The translations under genes and the position numbers were made by a program. Source: Sarcocystis neurona (taxonomy: Eukaryota; Apicomplexa; Conoidasida; Eucoccidiorida; Sarcocystidae). From it: a stretch of DNA of 64,000 bases. Below are positions 45,601 through 56,500 of the stretch, in pieces; positions within the stretch are counted from its first letter, which is position 1; each line of letters opens with the position of its first letter. Location: contig KL647299.1 of NCBI GenBank assembly GCA_000727475.1, forward strand, positions 2,201,974-2,265,973, written 5' to 3'. The notes below the pieces were generated by a model. That model worked only from the letters and a program-made list of their open reading frames with translations. It had not been told where the DNA came from and ran no database searches.

Positions 45601-48600
45601 GAGTACTAGCCGCAGGGGCACAACAATATTCTACTTGGGGCTGCTGCACCTGCAGAAGAGAAAGGCAGCATACATGCAGAGACAAGTGGAATTACTCATT
45701 TTTAGATGGGCAGCGGGAACTCACTTGCGACGTGCGACGCTGCTGCAGCCGCAGCAGCAGACCCTGTTCATCAATTGCTGGCAAGACGACGCGGTGCAGC
45801 AGCGCTGCGTACCGGAGCTGCAGCAGCGCAAGACACCGAAGAAGCAGCAGTAGGAGCAGCGCGGCACATCAAAGAAGCAGGCGTTGCAGCAGCACGAGAT
45901 AATGAAGGTGCACCACCACCAGCAGCAGGGCGAGACACCGAAGAAGCAGCAGCCGCAGCGCGAGAATACGAAGCAGCACCAGCAGCACAAGATACCGAAG
46001 AGACAACTGCAGCAGCAGCACGAGATAATCAAGAAGCAGCAGCTACAGCCGGAAACGACGAAGAGACGCAGCAGCAGCAACGCGAGATAACGAAGGCGCA
46101 GCAGCAGCCTGTGACGAAAAAGAAGCAGCAGGAGCGACAGCGGCACCAAGAGCAGCAATTCCTTTCCCTAGAGGATACTAGCAGCAGCTTTGAAATTTTT
46201 GCGCAGTAGCAGCCGCCGAAAAGCAACAACAGCAGCTGGATCTACAAGAGCAGCAGCGCAGCCACTGGAGAAGGCAGCAGCAGCCCCCTCCACGGCAGCA
46301 GCAGCAGCCGCTGGAGCACAAAACAAAGAGCATGGAGAACGCCCTCACGAGAGAAGCGGAAGGCGCGGCGCTACTGGTACTACAGCAGAAGTCAGGCGGC
46401 AAGCAAAGAAGCAGCCCCAAAGCGGCAGCAGCAGCTGCAGCAGCAAGAGGCAGCTACACAGAGTCCCCAGGCGGCGGCAGCTGCCGCAGCAGGGAGCAGG
46501 AACGCAGCAACACACACACTGAAGTCGCTACCGACGCAGTTTTGTTGCAGCGCAGCAGCAGCAAAAACAGGCGGGGAAGCAGCAACGGCAACAGCCAGCA
46601 GGGCAGCAGCTCGACGTCCTTCTGGAGCAGCCGCAGGTACACCCACGGGCACGCATAGCAGGGGCGCCAGTGCGCCAAGTTTACAAGCAGCAGCTCTCAC
46701 TACTGTTTCTACAAATACATTTATACGCACGTGGGCACATATGTACACATATATATGTATATGTCAATATATACACGTATATATACATACATATATATGT
46801 ATATGCAGCGCCACAGAGATAGCCGCCGGCGCCCACCCAGACACAGCTGCACACGTGGATACAGAAGCAGCTCTATGTATTCGATTACCTTGCCCATATA
46901 TATATATATACACATATGGTGCTCTCCCCCACGTGTATATATCTGAATATATACACGCATATATATATATAAGCAGAGACAGACATATATATATATCGTT
47001 CTTTAGGGAGAGAGGTAGTCTTCTTTGGGAGCGGTCGGACTTACCACCTCTGTCTTTTGATTAGCCAAAAGTTGAAGCAGCAGCCGTGCCTCGGCAATGC
47101 TTTCATGCACCTGCAGCAAAACTCCCCACGGACACTTTTTTTTTCTTCAGCTCCCGAGCAGCAGCAGCAGCAACTATGGCACCAGCAGCAGCAGGAGCAG
47201 CGCACGCCCGGGAGCGGCCTTAGCAGCAGCAGCAGCCCAGTCGAGAGAGCAGCAGGAGGGACGGCAGCAAGAGCTGAAACAGCTGCAGCAAGAGCCGCAG
47301 CGCACGCGGTGAAACAGCGGCACAAAGAAGAGCAGCAGCAGGGCAGGAAGTGGCAGCAACGGAAGGGGCGCCGCGTAAGGGTGCGGCAGGCACCAGCACT
47401 TCGGCACAAAACCAGGTGTTACAGCAGCACACGCGGCAGCAGCAGCAGCATCGCGGCGGTAGCAGCAACAGCAGCAGCCATAGGACTGCTAAAAGCAGCA
47501 CCAGCAGCAGCACAAGAAGCGCCGCTAGCCGCAAACGAGACAGTTGCACCAGCTGCTTCACTCATACAGGGATACTTACATATATATATATATGTGGAGT
47601 ATGCGAACAACGGCGGTTGGCAGACGCAGCGCATCACTAGTGTCAACATCAGAAGTCGCAGTTGCAGCAGGCCACGGAGCAGCAGCAGCAGCAACGGCAG
47701 AGATTGTCAGCTGCACCCCGGGGGGGCAGCAGCAACAACAACGGGGAGGGACGAACAGGCCACATCAGCAGCAGGTGACTACACAAGCACGTGTTCTGCA
47801 GCAGCAGCAGCTACACGACAGCAACTGCTATGCAAAGCAACGGCAGCTGCAGCAGAGTTAAGCGCGCTGCAGCAGCTCGAGCCAGGAGCAGCAGCAGACA
47901 GCAGCGACGGGGTATCTCGGTCGCTCCGAGACAGCGCACCGCGAGTCGCTGGCAGGCAGCACGTACAGCACCAAGCAAAGTCGAGTAGCCTGGCCTCCGC
48001 TGGCGAGAAGACGCGCTTTCATGAACAGGATCTTCCGTCCTGCTGCTGCTGCTTCTTACTTTTGAACAGCAGCTGCCTTACACTGATACCGGAACCTGAT
48101 AGCAAGTGCTGCTGCTGCTGCGCTGCCGCCGCTGTTCCTGCACCTGCTGCCCGTCCTGCTGCTGCTCGTGTTGACGCTGCCGTTGCTGCTGTCGTTCTCC
48201 TCGGTGTCTCTGTGTGGGTGCAGCTGCGCGTGGGAGTGTGCTGCTGCTGCTGCTGCAGCGTCAGGCGCCGTGCGGAAGGCGGTGGTGGGTTGCTGCTGCT
48301 CTCTGGGACATTGCTGCTCAGGCGGCGCAGCTGTCGCTCTCGAAGTGCAGGGCGCTGCTGCTGAGGCTGCTGCTCCGCCCGCTGCGAAGCAGCAGGCACT
48401 GCCGCCCTTCAAAGTCAACGTGCGAGAGAGCCAGCGCATGCAAAGAGGAATACACACGAAAAATGGCGACGCATGCAGTGTCGGCAGCATCAGGACGCGC
48501 TTACTTCTGCGCGCAGTTTCCGCATGCGACGACGATATGCAAGAGCTGCTGCAGTCTCTTCCTGCTGCTTCAATCGCTGCGCTTCCTCGTCCGTCTTCCA

Positions 48601-49341
48601 CAGGTGCTACAGAAGGGGACCCCACAACGCACATGCACGGTGCATGCAGCAAATGCATCCTCAAACCTTATAAAGTTTCCCTTCCTCCTGCTGCTGCTAC
48701 TTCCACACCCAGATATACCAGCAGCAGTTTCTTCCACCACACATCGCATACATACTTCTATATGTGTATACATGTATAAACAATTTGACACATATATATA
48801 TATATGTAGATGGGTGTACACATTTACACATGTATGTAGGGCAGAGAGAGACGACCAATGACACAAGCATCTTTTGATGTCTATATTATACATTTGTGCC
48901 GTATAAATATATGTATGGACACACGAACACACACATATATGCATATAGGTGATACTGAGTAGATATACTGGCACATGCATCCATATAAATATGTACGGAA
49001 ATAGACAGACGTGCATATGGTACACTTCCTTGCAAGCGGGAACCTTTTCTTACTTGTTCGAGTTCCTCTCTGTCTCGGGGCTCCACGCAGCAGCGCCAAT
49101 ACAGCGACTTTGCCTGCTGCTGTTCGTGCTGCGCCTTAGATCCTTCTTCTTCCGCGTGCTCGCGCTGCTGCTGCTGCACTGCTCCGCCTGCTGCTGCTTC
49201 TTCTTCTTCGGCACTGCTGCTGCTGCTACTACTGCTGCTGGCAGGCGCTTCATGAGGCAACGGCGGGCCCGACCTTCTCTGCGGCTGTGTGCTGCAGCCC
49301 AAAGGCGTGCCGTCTCCTTCTCCGCGCCCGTCGGCAGACAT
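42622..49341 (-). CDS. Gene C: coiled-coil, Gln/Ala-rich hypothetical protein (5 exons)
   Basis: Five exons join in phase 0: 49341-49054 (ATG 49341, MSADGRGEGDGTPLGCS, ending EPRDREELEQ before GTAAGA), 48606-48505 (HLWKTDEEAQRLKQQEE, then LAYRRRMRKLRAE), 48381-48082 (RAEQQPQQQRPALRERQL), 47110-47045 (VHESIAEARLLLQLLANQ) and 44610-42622 (662 codons plus stop). Acceptors are CTGTAG, TTCGCAG, TTGCTGCAG and GCGCAG; donors are GTAAGA, GTAAGC, GTAAGG and GTAAGT. The product of about 914 residues alternates charged coiled coil, a Glu/Lys block (KNKRRGKEKEQENEVEKGKE) and LSWLLQSPRLKNLLPQTLL with Ala, Ser and Gln runs. No signal peptide or membrane segment. A structural or scaffolding role is a guess from composition. 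Further small exons in the 2.4-kb fourth intron are possible. Confidence -1.
45706..46209 (+). CDS. Possible small gene inside a gene C intron, opposite strand
   Basis: The frame has a true ATG at 45706 and 167 codons. It starts MGSGNSLATCD, which fits the N-myristoylation pattern (Gly2, Ser6) with a Cys at position 10. The body is a degenerate repeat of about 14-16 residues with the words ARDNEGA, GRDTEEA, AQDTEET and ARDNQEA, ending SSSFEIFAQ. A TTTTTAG before the ATG could instead be a splice acceptor. The DNA is CAG-rich and also open in a second plus frame, so this may be only a diverged minisatellite in the intron of gene C. Confidence -1.
   Translation: MGSGNSLATCDAAAAAAADPVHQLLARRRGAAALRTGAAAAQDTEEAAVGAARHIKEAGVAAARDNEGAPPPAAGRDTEEAAAAAREYEAAPAAQDTEETTAAAARDNQEAAATAGNDEETQQQQREITKAQQQPVTKKKQQERQRHQEQQFLSLEDTSSSFEIFAQ
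45830..46130. repeat. Degenerate minisatellite encoding Asp-Thr/Asn-Glu-Glu units
   Basis: Recurring words GACACCGAAGAAGCAGCAG, CACGAGATAATGAAGG, GCGAGAATACGAAGC and ACAAGATACCGAAGAG spaced about 40-50 bp apart. Units are diverged but keep order. In one plus frame they encode an acidic/Ala repeat; in another, HEIMKV/Gln units. Confidence -1.
46735..47005. repeat. TA/CA microsatellite
   Basis: ACATATATATGTATATG-type array within the last intron of gene C. No coding content. Confidence -1.
47045..47110 (-). CDS. Gene C exon 4 (66 nt)
   Basis: 22 codons, VHESIAEARLLLQLLANQ and KTEV, between a TTTTGCTGCAG acceptor and a GTAAGT donor, phase 0 at both ends. Amphipathic and consistent with coiled coil. 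It is too short for routine ORF calling. Confidence -1.
48505..48606 (-). CDS. Gene C exon 2 (102 nt, coiled coil)
   Basis: Exactly 34 codons between a CCCCTTCTGTAG acceptor and a GTAAGC donor, phase 0 at both ends. It encodes HLWKTDEEAQRLKQQEE and TAAALAYRRRMRKLRAE, a clean charged helix that continues the helix of the preceding exon. Overlapping frames on both strands are open, but none combines such splice sites with heptad-like sequence. Confidence -1.
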
Positions 49342-49788
49342 TACCGCGGCACATGCCCCTGCACATTCCCAGCAACACACTTCATCAATGTCTGCCTCAG
49401 TAGAACTTCACTCATACGCCGACACATACTTATGTCTCTCTTCTGTTGTATGCCCCTTTGTCTCTGTATACACATCTATTCAGCCATACATATATATATG
49501 ACATATATGTACATACGTGTATATCTACATATGTGTATATATATATGTACATATATGAGTATCTACATATATAGACTCGTACTTTACTGCGCACATACAT
49601 ACAAACATACATATATATATACACAAGCATTCTCTACTGCGTATATACATACACTGATGAACATACACACACATACATATAAACACATATTCGGTTGTAC
49701 ACGCATATATATATATATAGGTGTACGTGTATATATATCTCCACATGTCTACCAACACACTGTACTGCGTGTATACATACACAAAAGC

Positions 49789-49826
<38 letters not shown>

Positions 49827-50042
49827 ACACGCATACTCTACTGCATATATACGCGCGTTTATACACATACACATGTGTATATATATATATACACAGAGAG
49901 AGATTTATATACATACACACGTACACCTATCCACACATACATGTACATACATATATACATATATACATACATTCATAGTCATACACATACACATATACAT
50001 GTTAACACCGGTGTATATATATATATATATATGCACACGTAC

Positions 50043-50073
<31 letters not shown>

Positions 50074-50255
50074 ATTCGTACATACATTTATACAGTCACA
50101 CATACACACATATATATACACATGCATACAAATACATACATACACACATACATACAAATACATACATACATACATACATACATACATACATACATACAAA
50201 TACATACATACATACACGCACATATATATATATATATATATACACGTGTAGGTCG
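48750..50255. repeat. TA/CA and CATA microsatellite block upstream of gene C
   Basis: Two arrays flank the first exon of gene C. The larger (49480-50255) contains pure TATATA runs and a (CATA)n tract at about 50125-50215. It probably separates gene C from the exons at 50.5-53 kb and may hold the gene C promoter. No genes seen in it. Confidence -1.
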
Positions 50256-50502
50256 AGCTACTTGCCAACGCGTGTTGATAGAGTGACATACCGATGTGCT
50301 TCTACTATACAGGCATCACAAGGGGGCAATATATTTTCCTCTGCAGCTGCTGGAGCTGCTCTCCTGGAGCAGTTGCTGCTGCTGTCCCTGGCGGCAACAC
50401 ACATATCTTGCTGCTGCTGTTGCTCTCTCTGCAGCACCTTCTCTGGCTGTCTCTACAACTGCTGCCGCTCCTTTCTTCGAGTTGCTAAGTTGCTGCTGCA
50501 TG

Positions 50503-50990
50503 TTAGAGACTGGCGTTCTCCCCGCTGCTGCTGCTCCTCCTGCGTCGTCGTCCTAGGCTGCTTACGTATATTCGTCGTACTCTGCTGGTGCTGCTGCTGT
50601 CGTTTCTGCTGGGCTGCTGCCGATTCTGCAAGTGCCTCCCCCGCTCTTGCGGTGACTGCTGCTGTCGCTTGCCTGCTCCTCCCGTGTCTGCTGCTGCTAC
50701 TGCTTCTGCTGACGCTGCGGCACTTGTTCGTCCTGCTGGGTGCTGCCGCAGCTGATGCCGTCGCCGCGGCTCTAGGAAACGCTGCCGCACACACGTCGGC
50801 GTCTCGTCCATCTCTTTGCTTCTGCGCCCGCTGCTGCCTCTCTTCTTGCTGACACTGCTCCTGTAGAGGCAGCCGCTGTTGCTGCTGTAGCTGCGTTGCT
50901 GGTGCTGCTGTAGTTGTTGCTGCTGCTGCTGTACCTGTTGGTGATGCTGCAGCGTGTACATCTCCTACGGGCGCTGCAGCTGCAGTGAGG
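50503..50990 (-). CDS. Candidate repeat-rich exon, hypothetical
   Basis: The minus-strand frame with MDETPTCVRQRFLEPRRRHQ and LYRSSVSKKRGSSGRRSKE ends in a stop at 50503. The rest is Gln- and Ser-rich. A second frame (50453-50794) is equally long and more Ala-rich. It lies downstream of the exons at 52 kb on the same strand and could be the 3' end of that gene, but I found no phase-matched junction. Confidence -1.
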
Positions 50991-51299
50991 CTGCTGCTGG
51001 TTGCTGCTGCTTGTCGCTCAGCTCCTGCTGCTGCTGACTACCAGGCGGCGTCTTGGAGTTCCCCACCACCGCTGCTGCTGCTACTCCGCGCTGCTGCTGA
51101 TGCTGCATCCACAATACTCGCCGCAGCTGCTTGCGGCACGCGTCCTTGCGACTGCTACTTCCTACAAGAGTGCCGCTGTTTCGCTTTCTCAAATAGCAGC
51201 AGCAGCTGCTGCTACCCTAACAGCTAACCTTGCGCAAGAGGTGCTGCTGCAGCACTTGTTCCTGCTTTCGTTGCAGAATAGTCGCATATATTGCAGAAG

Positions 51300-51540
51300 T
51301 CACAGCGGCTTCTGCTGCTTCTACAACTGCTGCTGCTGTTATTGCTTCCGCAATTGCTGCTGCTGTTGCTGCTTCCACAACTGCTGCTGCTGTTGCTGCT
51401 TCCACAACTGCTGCTGCTGTTGCTGCTTCCACAACTGCTGCTGCTGTTGCTGCTTCCACAACTGCTGCTGCTGTTGCTGCTTCCACAACTGCTGCTGTTG
51501 TTGTTGCTATTACAACTGCCGCTGCTGCTTTTGACTTGAA
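51300..51540. repeat. 30-bp minisatellite (about 6 near-perfect units)
   Basis: The unit GCTGCTTCCACAACTGC plus TGCTGCTGTT repeats with a 30-bp period from about 51365 to 51500, flanked by more diverged copies (GTTATTGCTTCCGCAATTGC, GTTGTTGTTGCTATTACAAC). On the minus strand the period is a multiple of three and encodes a decapeptide AAAVVEAATA repeated about seven times; the other frames give Ser/Cys/Gly/Asn or Leu/Pro/Gln repeats. Confidence -1.
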
Positions 51541-52031
51541 GGAAGACGGACCTCCTGGGTGCTTGGATCTGCTGCTCGCGTTGCAATGAGAATTGAGCTG
51601 CTGCTTTTTGCCAATGAATGGCTGCTGCTGCATGCGCGTCGTAGAAGTGACTGTCGTTGCATCTTTCACAGCTCCTGCTGCTGTTGCTTCTTCTCCTCTT
51701 TTAATCAGCGGCCGCTGCTTCTTCTTTTTTATCGGCAGGTGCTGCCGCTGGTATGGGTGCAGCAGCTCCCGTAGCGGTTCTTGCTGCTGCACCCGTTCAA
51801 CTCCTGCTGCTGCTGCTGCTGCCTCTTGTCCTGCTGGTGTAGCAGTTCTCCGCGTGCTGCTGCTGCTGTTTTCCTCTGTGCGGTCGATCGCCTCCCAGCT
51901 CCTGCTGCTATTTCTTCTGCTGCTGCGCTCACTTTCTTCAGCAGAAACAGCAGCAGCAGCGCTTCTCCACTGCTGCCAGCTGCTACAAGGGGCTGCTCGG
52001 TTTCCTCGCCGCTGTCGCTGTTGCTGCTTAC

Positions 52032-52132
52032 CGTCAAGTCGCTGCTGCAGCGCGACCGGAAGAGCTGCTGCCTCCACGGGCAGTCCCAGCCGCAGCAGCA
52101 AACTCCGCGCTGCCTCCCATGCTCGCAGGCGG
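52032..52132 (-). CDS. Exon of an unplaced minus-strand gene
   Basis: 101 nt between the acceptor GTGTGTGACTGCAG and the donor GTAAGC. It encodes RLRAWEAARSLLLRLGLP and VEAAALPVALQQRLD, a well-formed helix. Phase 2 in and 1 out; the in-phase matches the exon at 52909-52964, so the two join as LRLVAAHRLRAWE. Downstream exons were not resolved; a minus frame continues through 51.9-51.2 kb into the 30-bp minisatellite. Confidence -1.
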
Positions 52133-52139
52133 CTGCAGT

Positions 52140-52785
52140 CACACACACACACACGCACACACACACACACACATACATATATGCATATATCTATCTATAT
52201 ATATATGTCTATATATATATATGTATACAATTGTGCATACATATACATATATATATATATATTCACATAGGCTGCGACAGCCAGGCCCTGCTACGGGCAT
52301 TGTTTCTTGACGCGTATAGTAGGGGACGGGAATGGTTTGGTGTTGGTAGGGCAGCAGCAAGAGAACACACAGAGAGCCAAAGGGCAGCAACGGGGAGGGA
52401 GATGAACAGCAGGAGAGGACTAGAAAGAGAAGATGATGAAGGGATACAAAAGCGTCCACAGCCGGCAGCAGAGAACTTCCGCAGGCATGAGAAGGAAACT
52501 CCTGCAAACAAATATATACATAATATACCGCATGGGTATAGACACACACGTTCACATATATATATGCATGTGTATACATGCATATACGTGTATGTATGTA
52601 TACGTATATGCATATATATGTGTGAATTTATAGAGGCATCCCTCCTGATATTTTAGCAGATATAAATATGTGTAACGGTAGATTAGATTGTAGAATTTCT
52701 TATAGAAACAAACCACGCGCATGCATGCGTACACACACATTTACGCATATATATATATATATATATATCACACGTAACTACGGCT
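52140..52785. repeat. CA/TA microsatellites in the intron between the two exons
   Basis: An (AC)n tract starting at 52140 runs into TATATA sequence to about 52290; a second TA/CA array lies at 52545-52785. Between them is unique GA-rich sequence without motifs. This interval is the intron between exons 52964-52909 and 52132-52032. Confidence -1.
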
Positions 52786-52908
52786 GCTCCAGCTATTCCT
52801 CATGGTCCTGCGGCTACTGTTCCTGTTCCTGCTGCTGCTCGTGTTCCTGCTGCTGCTCGTGTTCCTGCTGCTGTTCCTGCCGCTCCTGTTGCTTTGTCGA
52901 AGACTCAC

Positions 52909-52964
52909 TGCGCGGCCACAAGACGCAACGTATTCCACCGTCGGCGGTAGTGCGCGAAGAGTCG
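52909..52964 (-). CDS. Exon of an unplaced minus-strand gene (Arg/Trp-rich helix)
   Basis: 56 nt between the acceptor GTTGATTCAG and the donor GTGAGT, encoding RLFAHYRRRWNTLRLVAA. Starts in phase 0, ends in phase 2 and joins the exon at 52132-52032. Upstream it could continue from gene B if the last gene B exon used a phase-0 GTACTT donor (after EEA, about 53557) instead of ending at the 53520 stop. Confidence -1.
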
Positions 52965-53519
52965 CTGAATCAACGTGCAGCAGGGAAACCGCAGCAGCAG
53001 CGGCAGAGGAGGTGGAAACTTGGTGCAACAGCAAGAGCAACCGCAGCCGAAAATCTCGGCATGAGGCAGCAGGAACAACAGCAGCACGAGAAAGCGACGA
53101 CCCCCAGCGGCAGCAGCCGCAGCACCATCCAACGCAGCAGCAACACAAGAAGAAGAAGCAGTCACCAGCGCCAACAGTAGTAGCAGCAACACAAACAGTG
53201 GCAGCAGAAAGCAGCAGCGGAAACCGTCGAGCAGCAGATGCTGCAGCAGCAGAGAAAACGGGAGAATCGCAGGCGCAGCAGCGGCAGCAGCTGGAGCAGC
53301 ACCAGACACCGAGGAGCTGCAGCAGCAGGAGCGGCGCAAGAAGTGTGCGGTGCGGCACCAGCAGCAGCTACGGCAGCAGTCAAACGCCCAGCACAGCCAC
53401 CTGCTGCAGCAATCTGACAAAGACAGCGCCAGCAGAAGAGCCTGAACAACAGCAGCAGCGAGGGCAGGCGAAGCCGTCCTCGTCCTCCTCCTCCTCTTCC
53501 TAGCAGCAGCAGCGGAACT

Positions 53520-56500
53520 TCAAAACGGGCGAGAGAGGTACAGCTGTTCCTGCAGAAGTACCGCTTCTTCACGCCGACGCTGGTTGGCTGCTACCAGCTG
53601 TCGCGCTTCTTCCAGTCGCTCCTGCAGCAGCGCCTCCGCTTTGCGGTGTACGTACACCGCCAGAGCTCGGAAACTGTCACGCGCCTTCTTCACCGTCAGC
53701 TGCGCCACGCGCTCCGCTGCAGCAGCGGCAACAGCAGCAGCAACGCCAGCATCCGCGGAAGGTTGTGCGCGGGCAGTACACTGAAAGCAGCAGATGCGGC
53801 AGTCACTGCTCCTACTACTACAGCAGTAGCAGCAAGGGCAACAGCATTAGCAGCAGCGCGTCCGCAACGCGGTCCAAAGGCGGGTGTAGCTCACAAGACA
53901 GCGGCAGCAGCACGGATACGACAGCAGCGCAGCGAGCTGCCGCTCGTGCAGGAGCAATGGGAGAGGCGGAGGAGCTCCCGCAAAAGCAGCAGCACACACC
54001 AATAGCAGTTTACCGGCTCACGGGTAAGTGCACCAGCTGCAGTAGAATATCAGCAGAATGAGCACTCCAGCGACGCAGCAGCAGCGTCAGCGACACACTG
54101 CAGAAGCAGTAGCAACACGCTATGAAATCGGCAGGGGCACGCGGCGGCAGCGGAAAGAAAACCAGAGCAGTAGCACCAGCAGCAGGAATACGCAGCAGTG
54201 ACAGAAACAGCAGTGGCGCAGCAGTGTCGGCCGAGTTACTTGCAGCAGTAGCGGCAGGTATGTCTGCAACAGCAGCAACAACGACGCAGCAGCCAACAGC
54301 AGGACCAACAGAGGAGCGGCAGCAACAACACCTAAAGGCGGCTCCAGCAGTGGGAAGACGGGGGGAGCAGGAGAAATGAGTTCAGCCGCACAGGCAGCAG
54401 CACCAGCAGCAACGGAGGGGAAGTGCAGCAACAGCAGCCGCAGGCTGGACAGAGAAGGGTATCCGCATTTTCCTACCGACAGCAAGAAACGCTCGGCGAT
54501 GAGTAGCACGAGCTTCTGCAGCAGTGATAGGGCAACCGTTCAGCAATTCCTGCAGCCGCTCCGGCGTTGTAGCTGTCCTAATCGCCTGTTGAGCAGCAGC
54601 AGCAGCACAGCAACAGGAACCACAGCAGTCGAGCAGGTGCACACGACCAGCAGCACCGCGCTAGCAGGAGCAGTGGCAGCAGGAGCAGTAGCAGCAAGAC
54701 CAGCAGTAATGCAGCAGCAGGAGCGGCGGCGGCGGCAGTGCAACAGCAGCAGCAGCAGGAGCAGCAGCAGCAACATGGAGCAGCAACACAGCGGCGCAGT
54801 AGTAGTAGCAGCAGCAGCAGTAGGGACTTCTAAGCGGGCACCAGCTGTGCGGCGAGGTCTCTTCTTCCTCGCGAGCAGCAGCAGCAGCAGTGCCCGAACA
54901 GAGCAGCAGCAACTTTGCAGCAGCAGTGAGACGGGCGTGGAGCAGCACCCCCCGGAAGGAAAGTCCCGCCAATTCAAGTGGCGGTCTCAGTGTCCACTCG
55001 TTCGCTTCTGCTCGCAGACGCGCACAGGCACATATGTCTAGTGTACGTACACTTCAGAGATGTTCAGTCCTTCGCTTATGCGCGCAGGCTGACACACAGA
55101 CACGCATATTCAGTGTACGTACACTCGAGAAATTTTCAGTCGTTCGCTCAGGCCTGCACACGCACACGCATTTCTGGTGTACGTACACCACAGAAATTAT
55201 CGATCGTTCGCCAAGGCTCGCGAACCCGCACACACATCCTTATATCGGCTGTCTGTACACACACACGTGTGCTGTCTGTACACACACACGTGTGCTGTCT
55301 GTACACTTCAGAAAGAAAAGGACGGCCGCCGGAACTCTGCGGATTCCGCACGCGGTGGGAGACTGCTGCGTCGCCAACTGCCGCTGCTGCTGCCGCTTCT
55401 TCAAAAAAGCTCCCCTCGTCTGAGTGAAGACTGCGTCGTCCTCCCTACACACAACTTCTTCTTCTACACAGAGACACACATATATATATGTGTGTGGATA
55501 TGTATATATATATATATGTCCATATATGTGTCGGAGGAGATAGGTGTACGTAAGCATATGTATACTGCTGTACATGTCTGTATAAGAGAATATATTTGCC
55601 GTGAAGAAGAAGAAGCGTGTCTACCCATCTATCCCTTACGAATAGAATCGGCTCGCACAGCTCCCGCAAAACAAGCAAGTTTCCGTCTCGAAGTTCTCCT
55701 TCTGCTTTCTCGGCCCTTTTTGCTGCAGGCGCCTCTCCAGCGGCGCCGCTGCTGCCAGTGTGGTTGCTGCTCTGGCAACTCGCCGGAGGCCAGGGCTGCT
55801 GACGCGCTTTCCCCAGCAGGAGCAGCAGGTCTTCCACGTCAAGCGCAGCAGCAGCAGCACACGGGTCGGTCGCAGCGACGCACGCAGACACACGTTTCCC
55901 TTTCCCTTCGTCTTCCTCTTCTTCTGCCGCTCCCTTCCTTTTCTGCTGCGGTTTGTCTGGCGGCTGCTCCACGGGGAACGGAGAAGAGAGAGCAGCAGCA
56001 GTCGCAGCAAAGAAGTCTTCGAAGTCCGTCGCCGGGTCGGAGAGTTTCTGCAGAAACGCGTGAACGCCTGTGGGCAGGCATCGCAGCAGCAGCAGCAGCA
56101 CGTGGAGCAGGCAGACACACGTCTTGTCTCGCTTAGGAGGAGAGCCTCCTCGGGGAGGTACTTCTTCCCTGGCTCGAATCACTTCTGTCTTTTGCTCTGT
56201 GGCCCCCTCCGTCGTAAATTGGGGCAGAAAAGACCCCTTCTGCCCTCCCCACTATCTTCCGGCACGCCCTTGCTGCTCCTCCATCTCTATCTGTCTGGCG
56301 GCCCTTGGCAGGCTTCTGCAAAGGGACGTCTATGGACTGCTCTCCGCCACTACACACACGTCGCGGTTCTACTGGCAATTTAATGTCATTGCTTCTGAAT
56401 TTCTACCCATATATGTATGGGTACTCTATTCAACTCCAGCTGTACACATATACGTATATCTATACGGAAGGAGTATTCATCCACACAAGAAGACTGGCAG

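Noticed and set aside
47057..48364. Plus-strand 435-codon ORF
   Set aside because: Begins at TTG, covers gene C exons 3 and 4 on the wrong strand, and is Ala/Ser/Cys repeat throughout.
49500..50240. Long ORFs rich in Tyr, Ile and His on both strands
   Set aside because: Direct translation of TA/CA/CATA microsatellites; the same artefact occurs in every TA array of the window.
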